Origin: CADDYT01 sp035294125
GTDB taxonomy: Bacteria; Chloroflexota; Ktedonobacteria; Ktedonobacterales; Ktedonobacteraceae
NCBI GenBank assembly: GCA_035294125.1
Contig: DATGLM010000048.1
Coordinates: 186,001-250,000, forward strand
Length of the DNA: 64,000 nt
Direction: 5' to 3'
Part shown: positions 35,185 through 44,670 of the stretch, piece after piece
Position numbering within the stretch: position 1 is the first letter of the stretch
Layout of the letters: each line of letters begins with the position of its first letter
Notes under the pieces: generated by a model
What the model saw: only the letters and a program-made list of their open reading frames with translations
What the model was told of the DNA's origin: nothing
Database searches by the model: none
Made by a program: the position numbers and the translations under genes

Positions 35185-36831
35185 ATGAGTGAGATGGCAA
35201 CAGAACAGAGCTTTTTGATGGGAAAAATGAGGCGGCGAGACTTTCTTGCCCTGAGCGCGCTGGGCATTGCGATGCCGGGAGCACTGATTGCCTGCGCGAA
35301 TGGCTCTCCACAGGGCAATAACCCAACGCCAACAGCGACGAGTACCAAGGCAGCCAGCCCAACAGCGACGCCCAGCCCGACGGCGCAGGCAACGCCGACA
35401 GGCGCGGACTGGGCGCAGCTTGCGAAAAGCCTGCAGGGAACGCTGGTGCTGCCGGGCAGTTCGCAGTATTCCACGGCGCTGCAACTCTTTGACCCGCGCT
35501 TCGACAGCATCCACCCTGCCGCGATTGCGTACTGCGTTTCACCGATGGATGTGCAGCAATGTCTCGCCTTTGTGCAGAAGTTCAACCTGCCACTGGCGGC
35601 GCGTTCCGGTGGGCATTCCTATGCTGGCTACTCGACCACAACCGGGCTGGTGGTCGATGTGACGCGCATGAACACGGTGGTAATGAACACGGGTAATGGC
35701 ACCGCGACCATTGGCGCGGGCGCTCATTTGATCGATGTCTACTCGACCCTTTCCAACTATGGCGTGGTCATTCCCGCCGGTTCCTGCCCGACAGTCGGCA
35801 TCGCCGGTCTCACACTGGGCGGCGGCATCGGGGTTATCGGGCGCAAATTTGGCCTGACCTGTGATAACCTGCTCGCGGCGCAGATTGTACTGGCGAACGG
35901 CACCGTGCTCACCTGCGACGCGCATCATAACGCCGATCTCTTCTGGGCGCTGCGCGGCGGTGGTGGCGGCAATTTTGGCGTCACCACCTCGTTCACCTTC
36001 CAGACGCATCCGGTCTCCTCGCTCTCGCTCTTCACACTGGACTGGCCGTGGAGCAGCGCCGCCGAGGTCGTTTCGGCCTGGCAAAACTGGGCCCCTCCGG
36101 CGCCGGACGAACTCTGGTCCAACTGCCTGCTCCTGGCTACCAGCCCCAAAAGCAGCGGGCCGCAGGTGAGGGTCAACGGCGTCTATGTGGGCAGCATCTC
36201 TATTCTGAATCAGCTGCTCCAACAGTTGACCAGCCAGGTCAGCGCCGCGCCAACTGGCCGCTATGTCTACAACGACAGCCTGCTTGAGACTATGATGGTC
36301 GAAGCCGGTTGCTACGGCATGTCCGTAGCGGCATGCCACCTGCCGAGCCAGAACCCACAGGGGCAGTTGCAGCGCGTGCCTTACGCGGCAAGGTCCGATT
36401 TCTTCACCAGCACGCTGCCATCGCAGGGCATCAACGCGCTGGTAAATGCCATTGCCAGCCGCCAGGCCTCCTCACTTGGTGAGGGCGGCATCGCCTTTGA
36501 CGCTTCCGGTGGTGCGATTAACCGTGTGGCAGCCAACGCGACGGCTTTTGTGCATCGCAACGACCTGTTCTCCGTGCAGTATACGGCAAACTGGAACGCG
36601 AGCGACCCCAGTTCCGTTATCTCGGCTAATCAGACCTGGCTCAACGGCGTCTGGCAGTCCATGCGCCCCTATGCCAGCGGCAACGTCTACCAGAACTACG
36701 TTGACCCGAACCTGCCCAACTACTTGCAAGCCTACTATGGCTCTAACCTGCCGCGCCTGCAGCAGGTCAAAGCCACCTATGATCCCACCAACCTCTTCCA
36801 CTTCGCGCAGAGCATTCCGCTCCCCGGCTGA
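35185..36831 (+). CDS. Exported FAD-linked oxidase (BBE type, bicovalent flavin)
   Basis: A 548-residue secreted oxidoreductase. The N-terminus KMRRRDFLALSALGIAMPGA followed by LIAC is a Tat-like signal with a lipobox, so Cys37 may be lipid-anchored. A Pro/Thr/Ala linker (45-72) follows. The FAD-binding domain has ARSGGHSYAGYS (His144) and PAGSCPTVGIAGLTLGGGIG (Cys201); in berberine-bridge enzymes these two residues bind FAD covalently at two points. ALRGGGGGNFGVTTSFTF is also typical, and the BBE tail LQQVKATYDPTNLFHFAQSI closes it. Such enzymes oxidise sugars or alkaloid-like alcohols. The substrate is unknown. GGGGAG lies seven bases before the ATG. Confidence 0.92.
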   Translation: MSEMATEQSFLMGKMRRRDFLALSALGIAMPGALIACANGSPQGNNPTPTATSTKAASPTATPSPTAQATPTGADWAQLAKSLQGTLVLPGSSQYSTALQLFDPRFDSIHPAAIAYCVSPMDVQQCLAFVQKFNLPLAARSGGHSYAGYSTTTGLVVDVTRMNTVVMNTGNGTATIGAGAHLIDVYSTLSNYGVVIPAGSCPTVGIAGLTLGGGIGVIGRKFGLTCDNLLAAQIVLANGTVLTCDAHHNADLFWALRGGGGGNFGVTTSFTFQTHPVSSLSLFTLDWPWSSAAEVVSAWQNWAPPAPDELWSNCLLLATSPKSSGPQVRVNGVYVGSISILNQLLQQLTSQVSAAPTGRYVYNDSLLETMMVEAGCYGMSVAACHLPSQNPQGQLQRVPYAARSDFFTSTLPSQGINALVNAIASRQASSLGEGGIAFDASGGAINRVAANATAFVHRNDLFSVQYTANWNASDPSSVISANQTWLNGVWQSMRPYASGNVYQNYVDPNLPNYLQAYYGSNLPRLQQVKATYDPTNLFHFAQSIPLPG

Positions 36832-36833
36832 CG

Positions 36834-37883
36834 CTATTCATAGCCCTCTTGCAGGCTCGTCATGCTGATCTTGCCCCAGAAGAGGCGGTAGGTCAGGATG
36901 AAGTAGGTGGCGGCAAGCACCATACCGATGATCCACCAGACGAGACCCACCGTCTGCCCGTAGAGAGAGCCTGAGGCGTTGGAGATGGTCAGGCTGTAGG
37001 CAGGGTTGACGGCAGGCAGCATCAGAGGATAGATAGCAAAGGCGGCGCTGGCGAGCAAGGCCGCAATCAGAAGACAGGACGAAAAAAACGAAAACAGATC
37101 GTTTTGCCTGAGATTGAAGAGGATCATGGCCACAAAGCCCACAACGGCCAGCAGCGGGAAGATAAAGCCCCAGGGACGGCTGAAAAAGCTGTTGCTGACG
37201 TGTGGCTGCACGATCCAGGTCGCAATCGTTCCCAGGAGAAGCAGTACAACGTTGATACCCCACACCACGCGGGCCGCACGACGGGCGCGGCTACTGAGTG
37301 GATCAGGCGTCTTGACCGCGACATAGGTAGCTCCGTGCGCAGTCAGCACCCCAAGGGCCATCAGAGCGATCAGGATGGTATACCAATCGAGAATGCCAGG
37401 ATTTTTACTGAAGGGGTTGAAATCCGTCCACAGGGCCAGGAAGAAGGTGCCATTGGCCGCCAGCGAAACGCCGCGCAGCACGTTCGCCATGGCGGCCCCG
37501 TAGAAAATGATCAGTAATGCGCTGCTGATAAAAAACAGGGCATCCCAGAAAGAGGCCCACAGCGGATTGGCGATGCGCCCACGCAGTTCGATGGAAACCC
37601 CACGTCCCATCAGCAGCCAGAGCACGATGATGAGCGGCAGGTAGAAACCACTGAAGGCGGAAGCGTAGAGCAGGGGAAAGGTGAAAAAGAGTGTACCACC
37701 GGCCGCGATGAGCCAGACCTCGTTGCCATCCCAGACCGGACCGATAGAGCGCAAGATCATGCGGCGGTCTTCGTCGCTGCTGGCGATAAAAGGCTGAATC
37801 GCCCCGGCCCCCAGATCAAAGCCATCCAGCACCACATATGCCGTCAGCATAAAGCCGACGAGGATAAACCAGAGCGTTGACAT
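36834..37883 (-). CDS. cydB: Cytochrome bd oxidase subunit II
   Basis: A 349-residue membrane subunit of the bd-type quinol oxidase. The N-terminus LWFILVGFMLTAYVVLDGFD followed by LGAGAI is the CydB hallmark, and GPVWDGNEVWLIAAGGTLFF follows. There are about eight hydrophobic segments, and the C-terminal IIGMVLAATYFILTYRLFWG ends it. Subunit II pairs with CydA to hold the haems. It is the last gene of cydDCAB, three bases after cydA. The first base of the stop is three bases from the stop of the convergent FAD oxidase. Confidence 0.95.
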   Translation of the reverse strand: MSTLWFILVGFMLTAYVVLDGFDLGAGAIQPFIASSDEDRRMILRSIGPVWDGNEVWLIAAGGTLFFTFPLLYASAFSGFYLPLIIVLWLLMGRGVSIELRGRIANPLWASFWDALFFISSALLIIFYGAAMANVLRGVSLAANGTFFLALWTDFNPFSKNPGILDWYTILIALMALGVLTAHGATYVAVKTPDPLSSRARRAARVVWGINVVLLLLGTIATWIVQPHVSNSFFSRPWGFIFPLLAVVGFVAMILFNLRQNDLFSFFSSCLLIAALLASAAFAIYPLMLPAVNPAYSLTISNASGSLYGQTVGLVWWIIGMVLAATYFILTYRLFWGKISMTSLQEGYE

Positions 37884-37886
37884 CCT

Positions 37887-39281
37887 TTATTCTCCTCCTA
37901 AGCCGCTTGCGAACTCGTCAGAAAGCCCTTCGGCCTCCTGCGTAGATTCCTGCTTGTGTTCATGTGCAGCAGGCCCGGTGATCGCTTCAAACGTCATCAA
38001 CAAGACATAGACAAGGCCAAGCAGCAGGTACATGCCCATAAAGCCGAGCAAGGTGAAGAGCACATTGCCATCCGAGAGCGTGCTGGTGACGCCCTGCGCG
38101 GTCGGCAGCAAACCGTAGATAATCCAGGGCTGGCGACCGAGTTCGGTGGTGAACCAGCCCGCCGTGTTGGCGATGAAAGGGAATGGCGTCGCCAGCATAA
38201 TAATCCAGAGCATCCAGCGATAGCGGAAAAGCCGTCGTTGCCACAACAGGAAAAGCGCGCCAAAGCCCATGATGGCGATAAAGATGGTTCCCAGCCCGAC
38301 CATAATGTGATAGCTGTAGTAGAGCAACGAGATCGAATCGGGCCATTGACTGCGGGGGAAGGCGTTCAAGCCACGCACGGTGGCCGTCCAGCGGCGATAG
38401 GTCAGGAAGCTGAGCACATTGGGCACAATCAGGGGGTTATCGAGCGTGCCATGATCCGGGTCCGGCTGTCCCAGAATAATGACGCCCGCGCCGCTTTGTG
38501 TCTTGAAAAGCCCCTCCATCGCCGCCAGTTTGACCGGCTGATAGGTCGCTACCTGTCTGCCCTCCATATCACCACTCGGAAAAAGCTGGAAACAACTGGC
38601 GAGAAAGCCTGCGATCACTCCAACCGTTATGAAAATGCGCGCATAGTCGACGTGCTGCTTCATGAGCAGGTAGTAAGCACCCAGGCCCGCCATAAAGAAC
38701 GAGCCAGTGATGACCGCCCCACTCATCGTATGCATGTACTGTGGCACCGTCCAGGAGTTGAGCAGCACGGCCAGATAGTTACTGAGATGGAGCTTATTGC
38801 CGACTATGGTATAGCCAACGGGGTGCTGCATCCAGGCATTGGAGGCAATAATGAAACCGCCCGAGGCCCAGGTGCCGATCCAGACCATCACGGTGGCAAA
38901 GAAGTGCATGCGCTGGCCGAAAGCCTGCTCGCCGAAGAGCATAATGCCGAGAAAGGCAGACTCAAGAAAGAAGGCAAACGCGCCCTCCATCGCCAGCGTC
39001 TGCGCAATGATATCACCGGCATAGGTGGAGAAAGCCGCCCAGTTTGTACCGAACTGGAACTCCATCGGAATGCCGGTGACAACCCCCATGACAAAGGTAA
39101 TGGCAAGAATCTTGGTCCAGAAGCGAGTGCTGACATTGAAGCGTTCGTCGTGCCGCCAGAGATAGAGGCCTTTGAGCACCACCAGCAAGAGCGCCAGCCC
39201 CATTGTCAACTGCGGAAACAGGTAGTGAAATGAGATGGTAAAGGCAAATTGCAGGCGCGAAAGAATAGTAGATATCGGCAT
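37887..39281 (-). CDS. cydA: Cytochrome bd oxidase subunit I
   Basis: A 464-residue quinol oxidase catalytic subunit that reduces oxygen to water using quinol. His19 in SFHYLFPQLTMG binds haem b595, His184 in VPQYMHTMSGA binds haem b558, and Glu99/Glu107 lie in AMEGAFAFFLES. The TELGRQPWIIYGLLPT block is the CydA signature near the haem b558 Met. The length suggests a short Q-loop, as in Gram-positive and Chloroflexota enzymes, shorter than E. coli (522). The ATG is 12 bases after cydC. The enzyme supports growth at low oxygen. Confidence 0.96.
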   Translation of the reverse strand: MPISTILSRLQFAFTISFHYLFPQLTMGLALLLVVLKGLYLWRHDERFNVSTRFWTKILAITFVMGVVTGIPMEFQFGTNWAAFSTYAGDIIAQTLAMEGAFAFFLESAFLGIMLFGEQAFGQRMHFFATVMVWIGTWASGGFIIASNAWMQHPVGYTIVGNKLHLSNYLAVLLNSWTVPQYMHTMSGAVITGSFFMAGLGAYYLLMKQHVDYARIFITVGVIAGFLASCFQLFPSGDMEGRQVATYQPVKLAAMEGLFKTQSGAGVIILGQPDPDHGTLDNPLIVPNVLSFLTYRRWTATVRGLNAFPRSQWPDSISLLYYSYHIMVGLGTIFIAIMGFGALFLLWQRRLFRYRWMLWIIMLATPFPFIANTAGWFTTELGRQPWIIYGLLPTAQGVTSTLSDGNVLFTLLGFMGMYLLLGLVYVLLMTFEAITGPAAHEHKQESTQEAEGLSDEFASGLGGE

Positions 39282-39293
39282 GAAAACCCCCTC

Positions 39294-41051
39294 TCATAGA
39301 CCCGAAGGGAACGTTATTAAACCATTTTGCAGATCAACCATCTGCCGGTAGAGACCTCCCGCCGCCAGCAGTTGCGCGTGTGTGCCGCGCTCGACGATGC
39401 GGCCATGATCGAGCACGAGAATTTCATCCATCCGCTCCATTGCGACGAGGCGATGCGTCGTCATCAATACTGTTCGCCCCTGCATGAGCATATCCAGATC
39501 GTCCAGTAGCGCCTGCTCTGTCAGCGGGTCCAGATTGGCCGTTGGTTCGTCGAGAATGAGCAGAGGCGCGTCTTTGAGCAGGGCGCGGGCGATGGCAATA
39601 CGCTGGCGTTCTCCACCGGAGAGACGCAAACCTTGCTCCCCCACCCACGTCGTCAGACCTTTAGGAAGTCGGCGCACCAGCCCGCCCAACTGCGCCTGTT
39701 CCAGCACGCGCTCTAGATCGCTCTCATCGGCATCAGGTCGCGCCAGCAGCAGGTTGCCGCGTATTGTATCGTTGAAAAGATAGGTATCCTGGTCAACCAC
39801 GCTGACGAGAGCGCGCAGATCGTCGAGCGCGTAGCGGCGCATATCCTGCCCGTCCAGGCGAATTTCACCGCGCGTTGGGTCCCAGAAGCGCAGAGCCAGC
39901 CTGACCAGCGTACTCTTTCCGCCGCCGCTTGGCCCCACCAGCGCGACACGCTTCCCCGGCGCGAGACAAAAGCTAATATCGCTTATCGCGTCTCCCTCAC
40001 CGGATGGATAGGCGAAAGAAACATGCGCAAATTCCAGCGTATGTCCACGCGACGCACTATTCTCTATTACGAGCGGCGCGACCGGTTCCGTGACAGCAGG
40101 AGCAGTATCGGCGATGGCGAATAAGCGTTCCGCGGCGGCAAGCGAGGTGCCGAGAAACTGGAAAGCTTCACCAAGCGGCAGAATCGCCTCGAAACTGGCG
40201 AGAATGATGAGCGCCAGGAAGCCCAGGTAGACGCCATTGATCGCCTTTGTGGCAACTAGAGGAATCGCCAGAACAAGCAAAGCAAAGAGCGCCATATTGC
40301 TCATGAGATCGTTCAGTGCTTGCTCCAACCCCGTGATCACAGCCATACGGCGCTGAAGTTGCGCGAGTTTCCTGTCCAGCGCGGCCACCTTCTGGCGTTG
40401 ATCGCCCGCCCGACCAAAGGCCAGTAGATCCTGCACGCCCTGAATACCATCCAGCACCTGCGCGTTCAGCTCAGCGCGCACAGCGAGCTGCTGCCTGCCT
40501 ACGCCACGCGCGAGCAGGCTTACCAGCCACGGAATGCCCAGCCCGGAGGCTATAAGAAAAGCGAGCGCGACCCAGGCCAGCAGGAAACTGAAGATGGAGA
40601 ATATGTAGAAGGAAAGCAGGCCGACGACAATAGCAACGATAATGGGCGAGACGGCCCGTAGATAGACATTCTGCAACTCCTCGACATCCGAGACCAGCCG
40701 CGTCAGCACATCACCACTGCGATACCTGAGCAGGAGCGAGGGAGCCAGCGGCTTGAGGCGTGTGTAGAGCCAGACGCGCAGCCGGGCCAGCAGGCGGAAG
40801 GTGGCGTTATGAGAGACCAGGCGCTCGGCATAGCGCGAGGTGGAACGCACAACGCTCATAAGCTGGACGAAGTAAATGGGCATCACGAGCGTTACCAGCA
40901 GCGGCCCCAGCGCGGCAGCAGCGATCAGATAGGCAGCCATGCCAAGCAAAAGCATATTACTGGCCACCATGACGCAGCCGAGCAGGATTGCCAGAGCGAT
41001 CCACCAGCGAAAAGGCGACAGTTGAGCGAGCAGGCGCATGAACACTTTCAT
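39294..41051 (-). CDS. cydC: ABC exporter subunit CydC (bd oxidase assembly)
   Basis: A 585-residue ABC half-transporter with a six-helix membrane domain (about 1-300) and ATPase domain. The P-loop is VALVGPSGGGKSTLVRLALR, the signature LSGGERQRIAIARALLKDAP, and Walker B LLILDEPTANLDPL; TTHRLVAMERMDEI has the switch His. CydDC exports Cys and glutathione and is needed for cytochrome bd assembly. It pairs with CydD eight bases upstream. The presence directly before cydAB supports the assignment over generic lipid A-type exporters. Confidence 0.93.
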   Translation of the reverse strand: MKVFMRLLAQLSPFRWWIALAILLGCVMVASNMLLLGMAAYLIAAAALGPLLVTLVMPIYFVQLMSVVRSTSRYAERLVSHNATFRLLARLRVWLYTRLKPLAPSLLLRYRSGDVLTRLVSDVEELQNVYLRAVSPIIVAIVVGLLSFYIFSIFSFLLAWVALAFLIASGLGIPWLVSLLARGVGRQQLAVRAELNAQVLDGIQGVQDLLAFGRAGDQRQKVAALDRKLAQLQRRMAVITGLEQALNDLMSNMALFALLVLAIPLVATKAINGVYLGFLALIILASFEAILPLGEAFQFLGTSLAAAERLFAIADTAPAVTEPVAPLVIENSASRGHTLEFAHVSFAYPSGEGDAISDISFCLAPGKRVALVGPSGGGKSTLVRLALRFWDPTRGEIRLDGQDMRRYALDDLRALVSVVDQDTYLFNDTIRGNLLLARPDADESDLERVLEQAQLGGLVRRLPKGLTTWVGEQGLRLSGGERQRIAIARALLKDAPLLILDEPTANLDPLTEQALLDDLDMLMQGRTVLMTTHRLVAMERMDEILVLDHGRIVERGTHAQLLAAGGLYRQMVDLQNGLITFPSGL

Positions 41052-41059
41052 CTGGCGGA

Positions 41060-42781
41060 CTACTCCTTTCCAACTGTGCTCAGCAGGCGATTGTACTGTG
41101 CCTCCGAGCGCAAAAGCGCGGACGGCTCACCGACTTTCACCAGCCGCCCGTCTTCCAGCACAGCGACTCGATCGGCGGCGGCAATCGTGTTGTAGCGGTG
41201 GGCGATGATCAGCACGATGCGATTACGCATCAAATTCGCCAGCGCCCGCCTGATGAGCAGCTCGCTTTCGGGATCAAGGCTTGAGGTTGGCTCGTCAAGG
41301 ATGAGCAGCGGCGCGTCTTTGAGAAAAGCACGGGCAATGGCGAGGCGCTGCACCTGCCCTGCGCTCAGCCGCGCCCCACGCTCGCCGATCTCGGTGGCAT
41401 AGCCCTGCGGCAACTCTTCGATGAAGGCGGCGGCACCAGCTAATTCGGCAGCCCGCCTCACCTCTTCCTCGCTGGCATCAGGACGCGCCATGCGGATATT
41501 GGCGAAGACGGTGCCTGAGAACAGGTACGGGCGCTGCGGGACAAGGGCGATATATTCGCGCCATGTTTCGGCGGACAGTTCCGTCATGGGAAGCCCATTG
41601 ACAAAAATCTGCCCTTCCTGAGCGTCCATGAAGCGCAGGAGCAGATTGGCCAGCGTGCTTTTGCCAGCACCGCTTCGGCCTATCAAAGCGGTGCAGGAAT
41701 CCTGCGGAAGTTCCAGATTGATGCCGCAGAGCGCGGGGCGCCCGCTGCCGAGATAGGTATACGTGACGTTGCTGAAGGTGATGGTAAGGGGGCCAGCAGG
41801 GCGGCGGGACGAGTGTGTATCTTCGTTGAACGGCAGCGGCGTTTCCAGAATGGTGTTGATGCGCTGCATAGCCGCCTTGCCCTCCATAGCGGCGTGGCGA
41901 TGAACGCCCAGTTCGCGCAGTGGACGGAAGAATTCCGGCGTCAGCAACAGGATAAGGAAAGCATGTGAGAAAGGGATATTGAAATTGAGCAGTTGCACAC
42001 CCAGCACCACCGCGATCAGGCCAATAGCAACCGCCGTCATAAATTCCAGCACCATGCCCGACAGGAAGGCGACGCGCAGCATTTTGAGCGTGCGCTGGCG
42101 AAAGGACTCACTAAACCGGGATACTCGTTTCTGCGCCGCCTCGCTCGCTCTAAAGAGTTCCAGCGTGGTTAAGCCCTGAATGGCATCGAGAAAGTATGCG
42201 CTCATACGGGAGAGCGCGAGCCACTGGTTCTGGATGTGTTTCTCAGCATAGGTCCCTACCAGCACCATCAGGAGCGGAATCACCGGCCCTGTAATGAGCA
42301 GCAGCACGCCGATGGGCCAGTCGAGCCAGAAAACGTAGGCGGCAATGATGAGCGGGGTCAGGATACAAAAGGCAAGCTGTGGCAGGTAGCGGCTGACATA
42401 GGCGTCCAGCCGTTCAATACCCTCGCTCACCGTCGTCACCAGTTCGCCCGTCGCCTCACCTTTGCTATACGCTGGCCCCAGGCGCAAAAGGCGCGCGAAC
42501 ACTCGTTCGCGCAGGTCGGCTTTGACGCGAACGGCCGCCTGCCGCGCCACAAATTCGCGCCCCCAGACAACCCCCGCATGTACTACGATAGCTGCCAGCA
42601 GGAGCAAGAGAGGCTGCGTCACCTGCGCCAGTCCCGCATGATGCAGGAAGACACGATCGATTACCGTGCTCAGGAAGCTCATCTGAGCAATCAACACCAG
42701 TGTAGCAAAGACACCGAGCACAACTGTAACAAATAAGGTCACACGTGCGTATTTCACGTACCGGAAGAAGGCTCTCTCCAT
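41060..42781 (-). CDS. cydD: ABC exporter subunit CydD (bd oxidase assembly)
   Basis: A 573-residue ABC half-transporter, first gene of the operon. The membrane domain covers about 1-310, with AKHIQNQWLALSRMSAYFLD as the coupling region typical of CydD. The ATPase has ALIGRSGAGKSTLANLLLRF, LSAGQVQRLAIARAFLKDAP with the CydD-type 'LSAGQ' signature, and LLILDEPTSSLDPE. The ribosome site is AAAGGGAAGATGA. On the minus strand TATAAT (42866-42871) lies about 85 bases before the ATG, a candidate -10. Confidence 0.93.
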   Translation of the reverse strand: MERAFFRYVKYARVTLFVTVVLGVFATLVLIAQMSFLSTVIDRVFLHHAGLAQVTQPLLLLLAAIVVHAGVVWGREFVARQAAVRVKADLRERVFARLLRLGPAYSKGEATGELVTTVSEGIERLDAYVSRYLPQLAFCILTPLIIAAYVFWLDWPIGVLLLITGPVIPLLMVLVGTYAEKHIQNQWLALSRMSAYFLDAIQGLTTLELFRASEAAQKRVSRFSESFRQRTLKMLRVAFLSGMVLEFMTAVAIGLIAVVLGVQLLNFNIPFSHAFLILLLTPEFFRPLRELGVHRHAAMEGKAAMQRINTILETPLPFNEDTHSSRRPAGPLTITFSNVTYTYLGSGRPALCGINLELPQDSCTALIGRSGAGKSTLANLLLRFMDAQEGQIFVNGLPMTELSAETWREYIALVPQRPYLFSGTVFANIRMARPDASEEEVRRAAELAGAAAFIEELPQGYATEIGERGARLSAGQVQRLAIARAFLKDAPLLILDEPTSSLDPESELLIRRALANLMRNRIVLIIAHRYNTIAAADRVAVLEDGRLVKVGEPSALLRSEAQYNRLLSTVGKE

Positions 42782-42865
42782 TCATCTTCCCTTTGATGAT
42801 AGTTTCTTATGCAAGACGTCTCTGTGATGACGTATGGTTGCAAATGCGTTCGTTTCTCATCCAAT

Positions 42866-42871
42866 ATTATA
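42866..42871 (-). promoter_or_regulatory. Candidate -10 of the cydDCAB operon
   Basis: TATAAT on the minus strand, about 85 bases upstream of the cydD ATG, in the divergent gap with the NCS1 permease. I see no convincing -35, so an activator or alternative sigma factor may be needed. Confidence 0.4.
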
Positions 42872-43017
42872 GAGTGCAAAGACAGGAGGTGCCATAAGCC
42901 AAATAATTTTGTGGAATAGCGGCCAGCAAGCAGGGATTGACAGGCGAGCTTTTCTGGATTACTCTTTTTATACAGGTTATCTCCTGTTTTATCTACCACA
43001 AGGAGGTCTTTCCCCGC

Positions 43018-44418
43018 ATGGCAAACGAAACCCGCACTTCTCTCGTCGAACAGCACTCTATCGATTTCATCCCCGAAGCGGAGCGGCATGGCTCAGTCTT
43101 CAGCCTCTTCACCCTGTGGTTCGCGGCCAACATGCAAATTACTACTGTGGTGACCGGGGCGCTGGCGGTAATCATCGGACTGCCCCTGATCTGGGCGCTG
43201 GTGGCTATCGTGGTTGGCAATATTCTTGGCGGCGTCGTCATGGCGTTGCACTCTGCGCAGGGGCCGCGCATGGGCATTCCCCAGATGATCCAGAGCCGGG
43301 CACAGTTCGGCTTCTATGGCGCTATCCTGCCACTGGTGCTTGTCATCCTTCTCTACATCGGCTTCTTCGCCAGCAGCGGCGTGCTCGGCGGCCAGGCGCT
43401 CTCGGCCTGGACAGGCATGAGTGTCACCCCGGCTATCATCATTGTCTCCGCCATCTGCACCGTCCTCGCCATCTTCGGCTACGATCTCATCCATCGCTAC
43501 GAAGGCATTGTCAGCGTCCTCTTCCTCGTCGGCTTCCTCTACCTCAGCATTCGTCTGTTAGCCAGCAGCGGACTCGGCAAGGCATTTTCGACGGGATCAT
43601 CCTTCTCGCTGGGAACATTCTTGCTCGTCGTCTCCGTCATCGCGACCTGGCAGATCACCTATGGCCCATATGTCGCCGACTATTCACGCTACTTGCCATC
43701 AAACACGCCGATCAGCACCTCGTTCTGGTGGACCTATGGCGGCTCCGTCATCAGTTCCATCTGGATGATGGCCTTTGGCAGCATCGCCTACGCCGTCGCA
43801 GGCTCGACCTTCGAGAATGATTCCGTCCACTTTATCGTCGGGCAGTCCGGCAACAGCCTCGTACTGGGCGGCATCATCTACCTGCTGATTGTGCTGGGTA
43901 TTATCGCGGCCAACGTGCTCAACATCTATGGCATGTTCATGACAACCACCACCGCGATATCTTTGCCCCACTTCCGCGCCAGTACGCGCAACCGCATCCT
44001 CTTCATCCTCGCAGCCGCCATCGTTGGCACAGCCGTTGCCGTACTGGGACAAGGCAACTTCATCAACAACTACACCAACTTCCTGCTCTTCCTGCTCTAC
44101 TTCATCATCCCCTGGTCGGCTATCAACCTTGTTGATTTCTACCTGCTGCGCCACGAGCATTACGATATCGCCGCCATCTTCAACCCGCACGGCATTTACG
44201 GCGCGGTCAACTGGCGTGCGCTGCTGGCCTACGTTGTAGCCATCGTGCTAGAACTGCCTTTCATCAGCACCACCCTCTACACGGGGCCACTCGTCTCCTA
44301 TCTGGGTGGCGCAGACATCTCCTGGATCATCGGGCTGATAGTCGCGTCCATTCTCTACTTTATCCTGATGAAACCTGTGGTCGCATCGACAGGAACGACC
44401 ACCGCCAATAAGGGATAG
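43018..44418 (+). CDS. NCS1-family purine/cytosine permease
   Basis: A 466-residue inner-membrane carrier with about 12 hydrophobic segments. It has the NCS1 pattern: SLFTLWFAANMQITTVVTGA in helix 1, GPRMGIPQMIQSRAQFGFYG after helix 2, and TYGPYVADYSRYLP between helices 5 and 6. NCS1 proteins import cytosine, purines, allantoin or thiamine precursors with cations. The start at 43018 has AAGGAGGTCTTTCCCCGC. A TTGACA at 42937 lies upstream, but its -10 (TACTCT at a 17-base spacing) is weak. No nucleobase catabolic gene is next to it, so the substrate stays open. Confidence 0.9.
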   Translation: MANETRTSLVEQHSIDFIPEAERHGSVFSLFTLWFAANMQITTVVTGALAVIIGLPLIWALVAIVVGNILGGVVMALHSAQGPRMGIPQMIQSRAQFGFYGAILPLVLVILLYIGFFASSGVLGGQALSAWTGMSVTPAIIIVSAICTVLAIFGYDLIHRYEGIVSVLFLVGFLYLSIRLLASSGLGKAFSTGSSFSLGTFLLVVSVIATWQITYGPYVADYSRYLPSNTPISTSFWWTYGGSVISSIWMMAFGSIAYAVAGSTFENDSVHFIVGQSGNSLVLGGIIYLLIVLGIIAANVLNIYGMFMTTTTAISLPHFRASTRNRILFILAAAIVGTAVAVLGQGNFINNYTNFLLFLLYFIIPWSAINLVDFYLLRHEHYDIAAIFNPHGIYGAVNWRALLAYVVAIVLELPFISTTLYTGPLVSYLGGADISWIIGLIVASILYFILMKPVVASTGTTTANKG

Positions 44419-44460
44419 TTATAGGATTACGACAGGAGGAAGCGGAAACCCCCGCAGGCG

Positions 44461-44592
44461 TTCACTTAAGCCTCGGCAAGCCGACCGCAAGGGATCGGCC
44501 CTACTCTACACGAGGTAGCCCGAAGAGCCAACGCATAGAGTAGGGCCGATCCCTTGCGGTCGGCCTGAAGGCAGCATCACTACGTAAGTGAA
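44461..44592. repeat. MITE-like hairpin element with 29-bp perfect arms
   Basis: Arms 44480-44508 (begins GCCGACCGCAAGGGATCGGC) and 44536-44564 are exact complements over 29 bases with a 27-base loop. Further out, TTCACTTA at 44461-44468 and TAAGTGAA at 44585-44592 form short terminal inverted repeats. The element lies between convergent genes and can act as a two-way terminator. Confidence 0.8.
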
Positions 44593-44670
44593 TACCTTTG
44601 GAAGCTTCTCGCTCTCTTATCGCGCCAGATAAGCCATTGCGCCTGTCTTGATGCAGCGCTTCAATGAAGC

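Noticed and set aside
37956..39233. A 425-codon open frame on the plus strand opposite cydA
   Set aside because: It is the antisense shadow of a clear cydA gene. The translation is rich in Gln, His and Arg with no hydrophobic core pattern or known motif, and there is no ribosome site.
42909..43820. A 303-codon frame in another phase of the NCS1 permease gene
   Set aside because: The composition is Arg/His-rich and the permease frame has full family motifs and the ribosome site.
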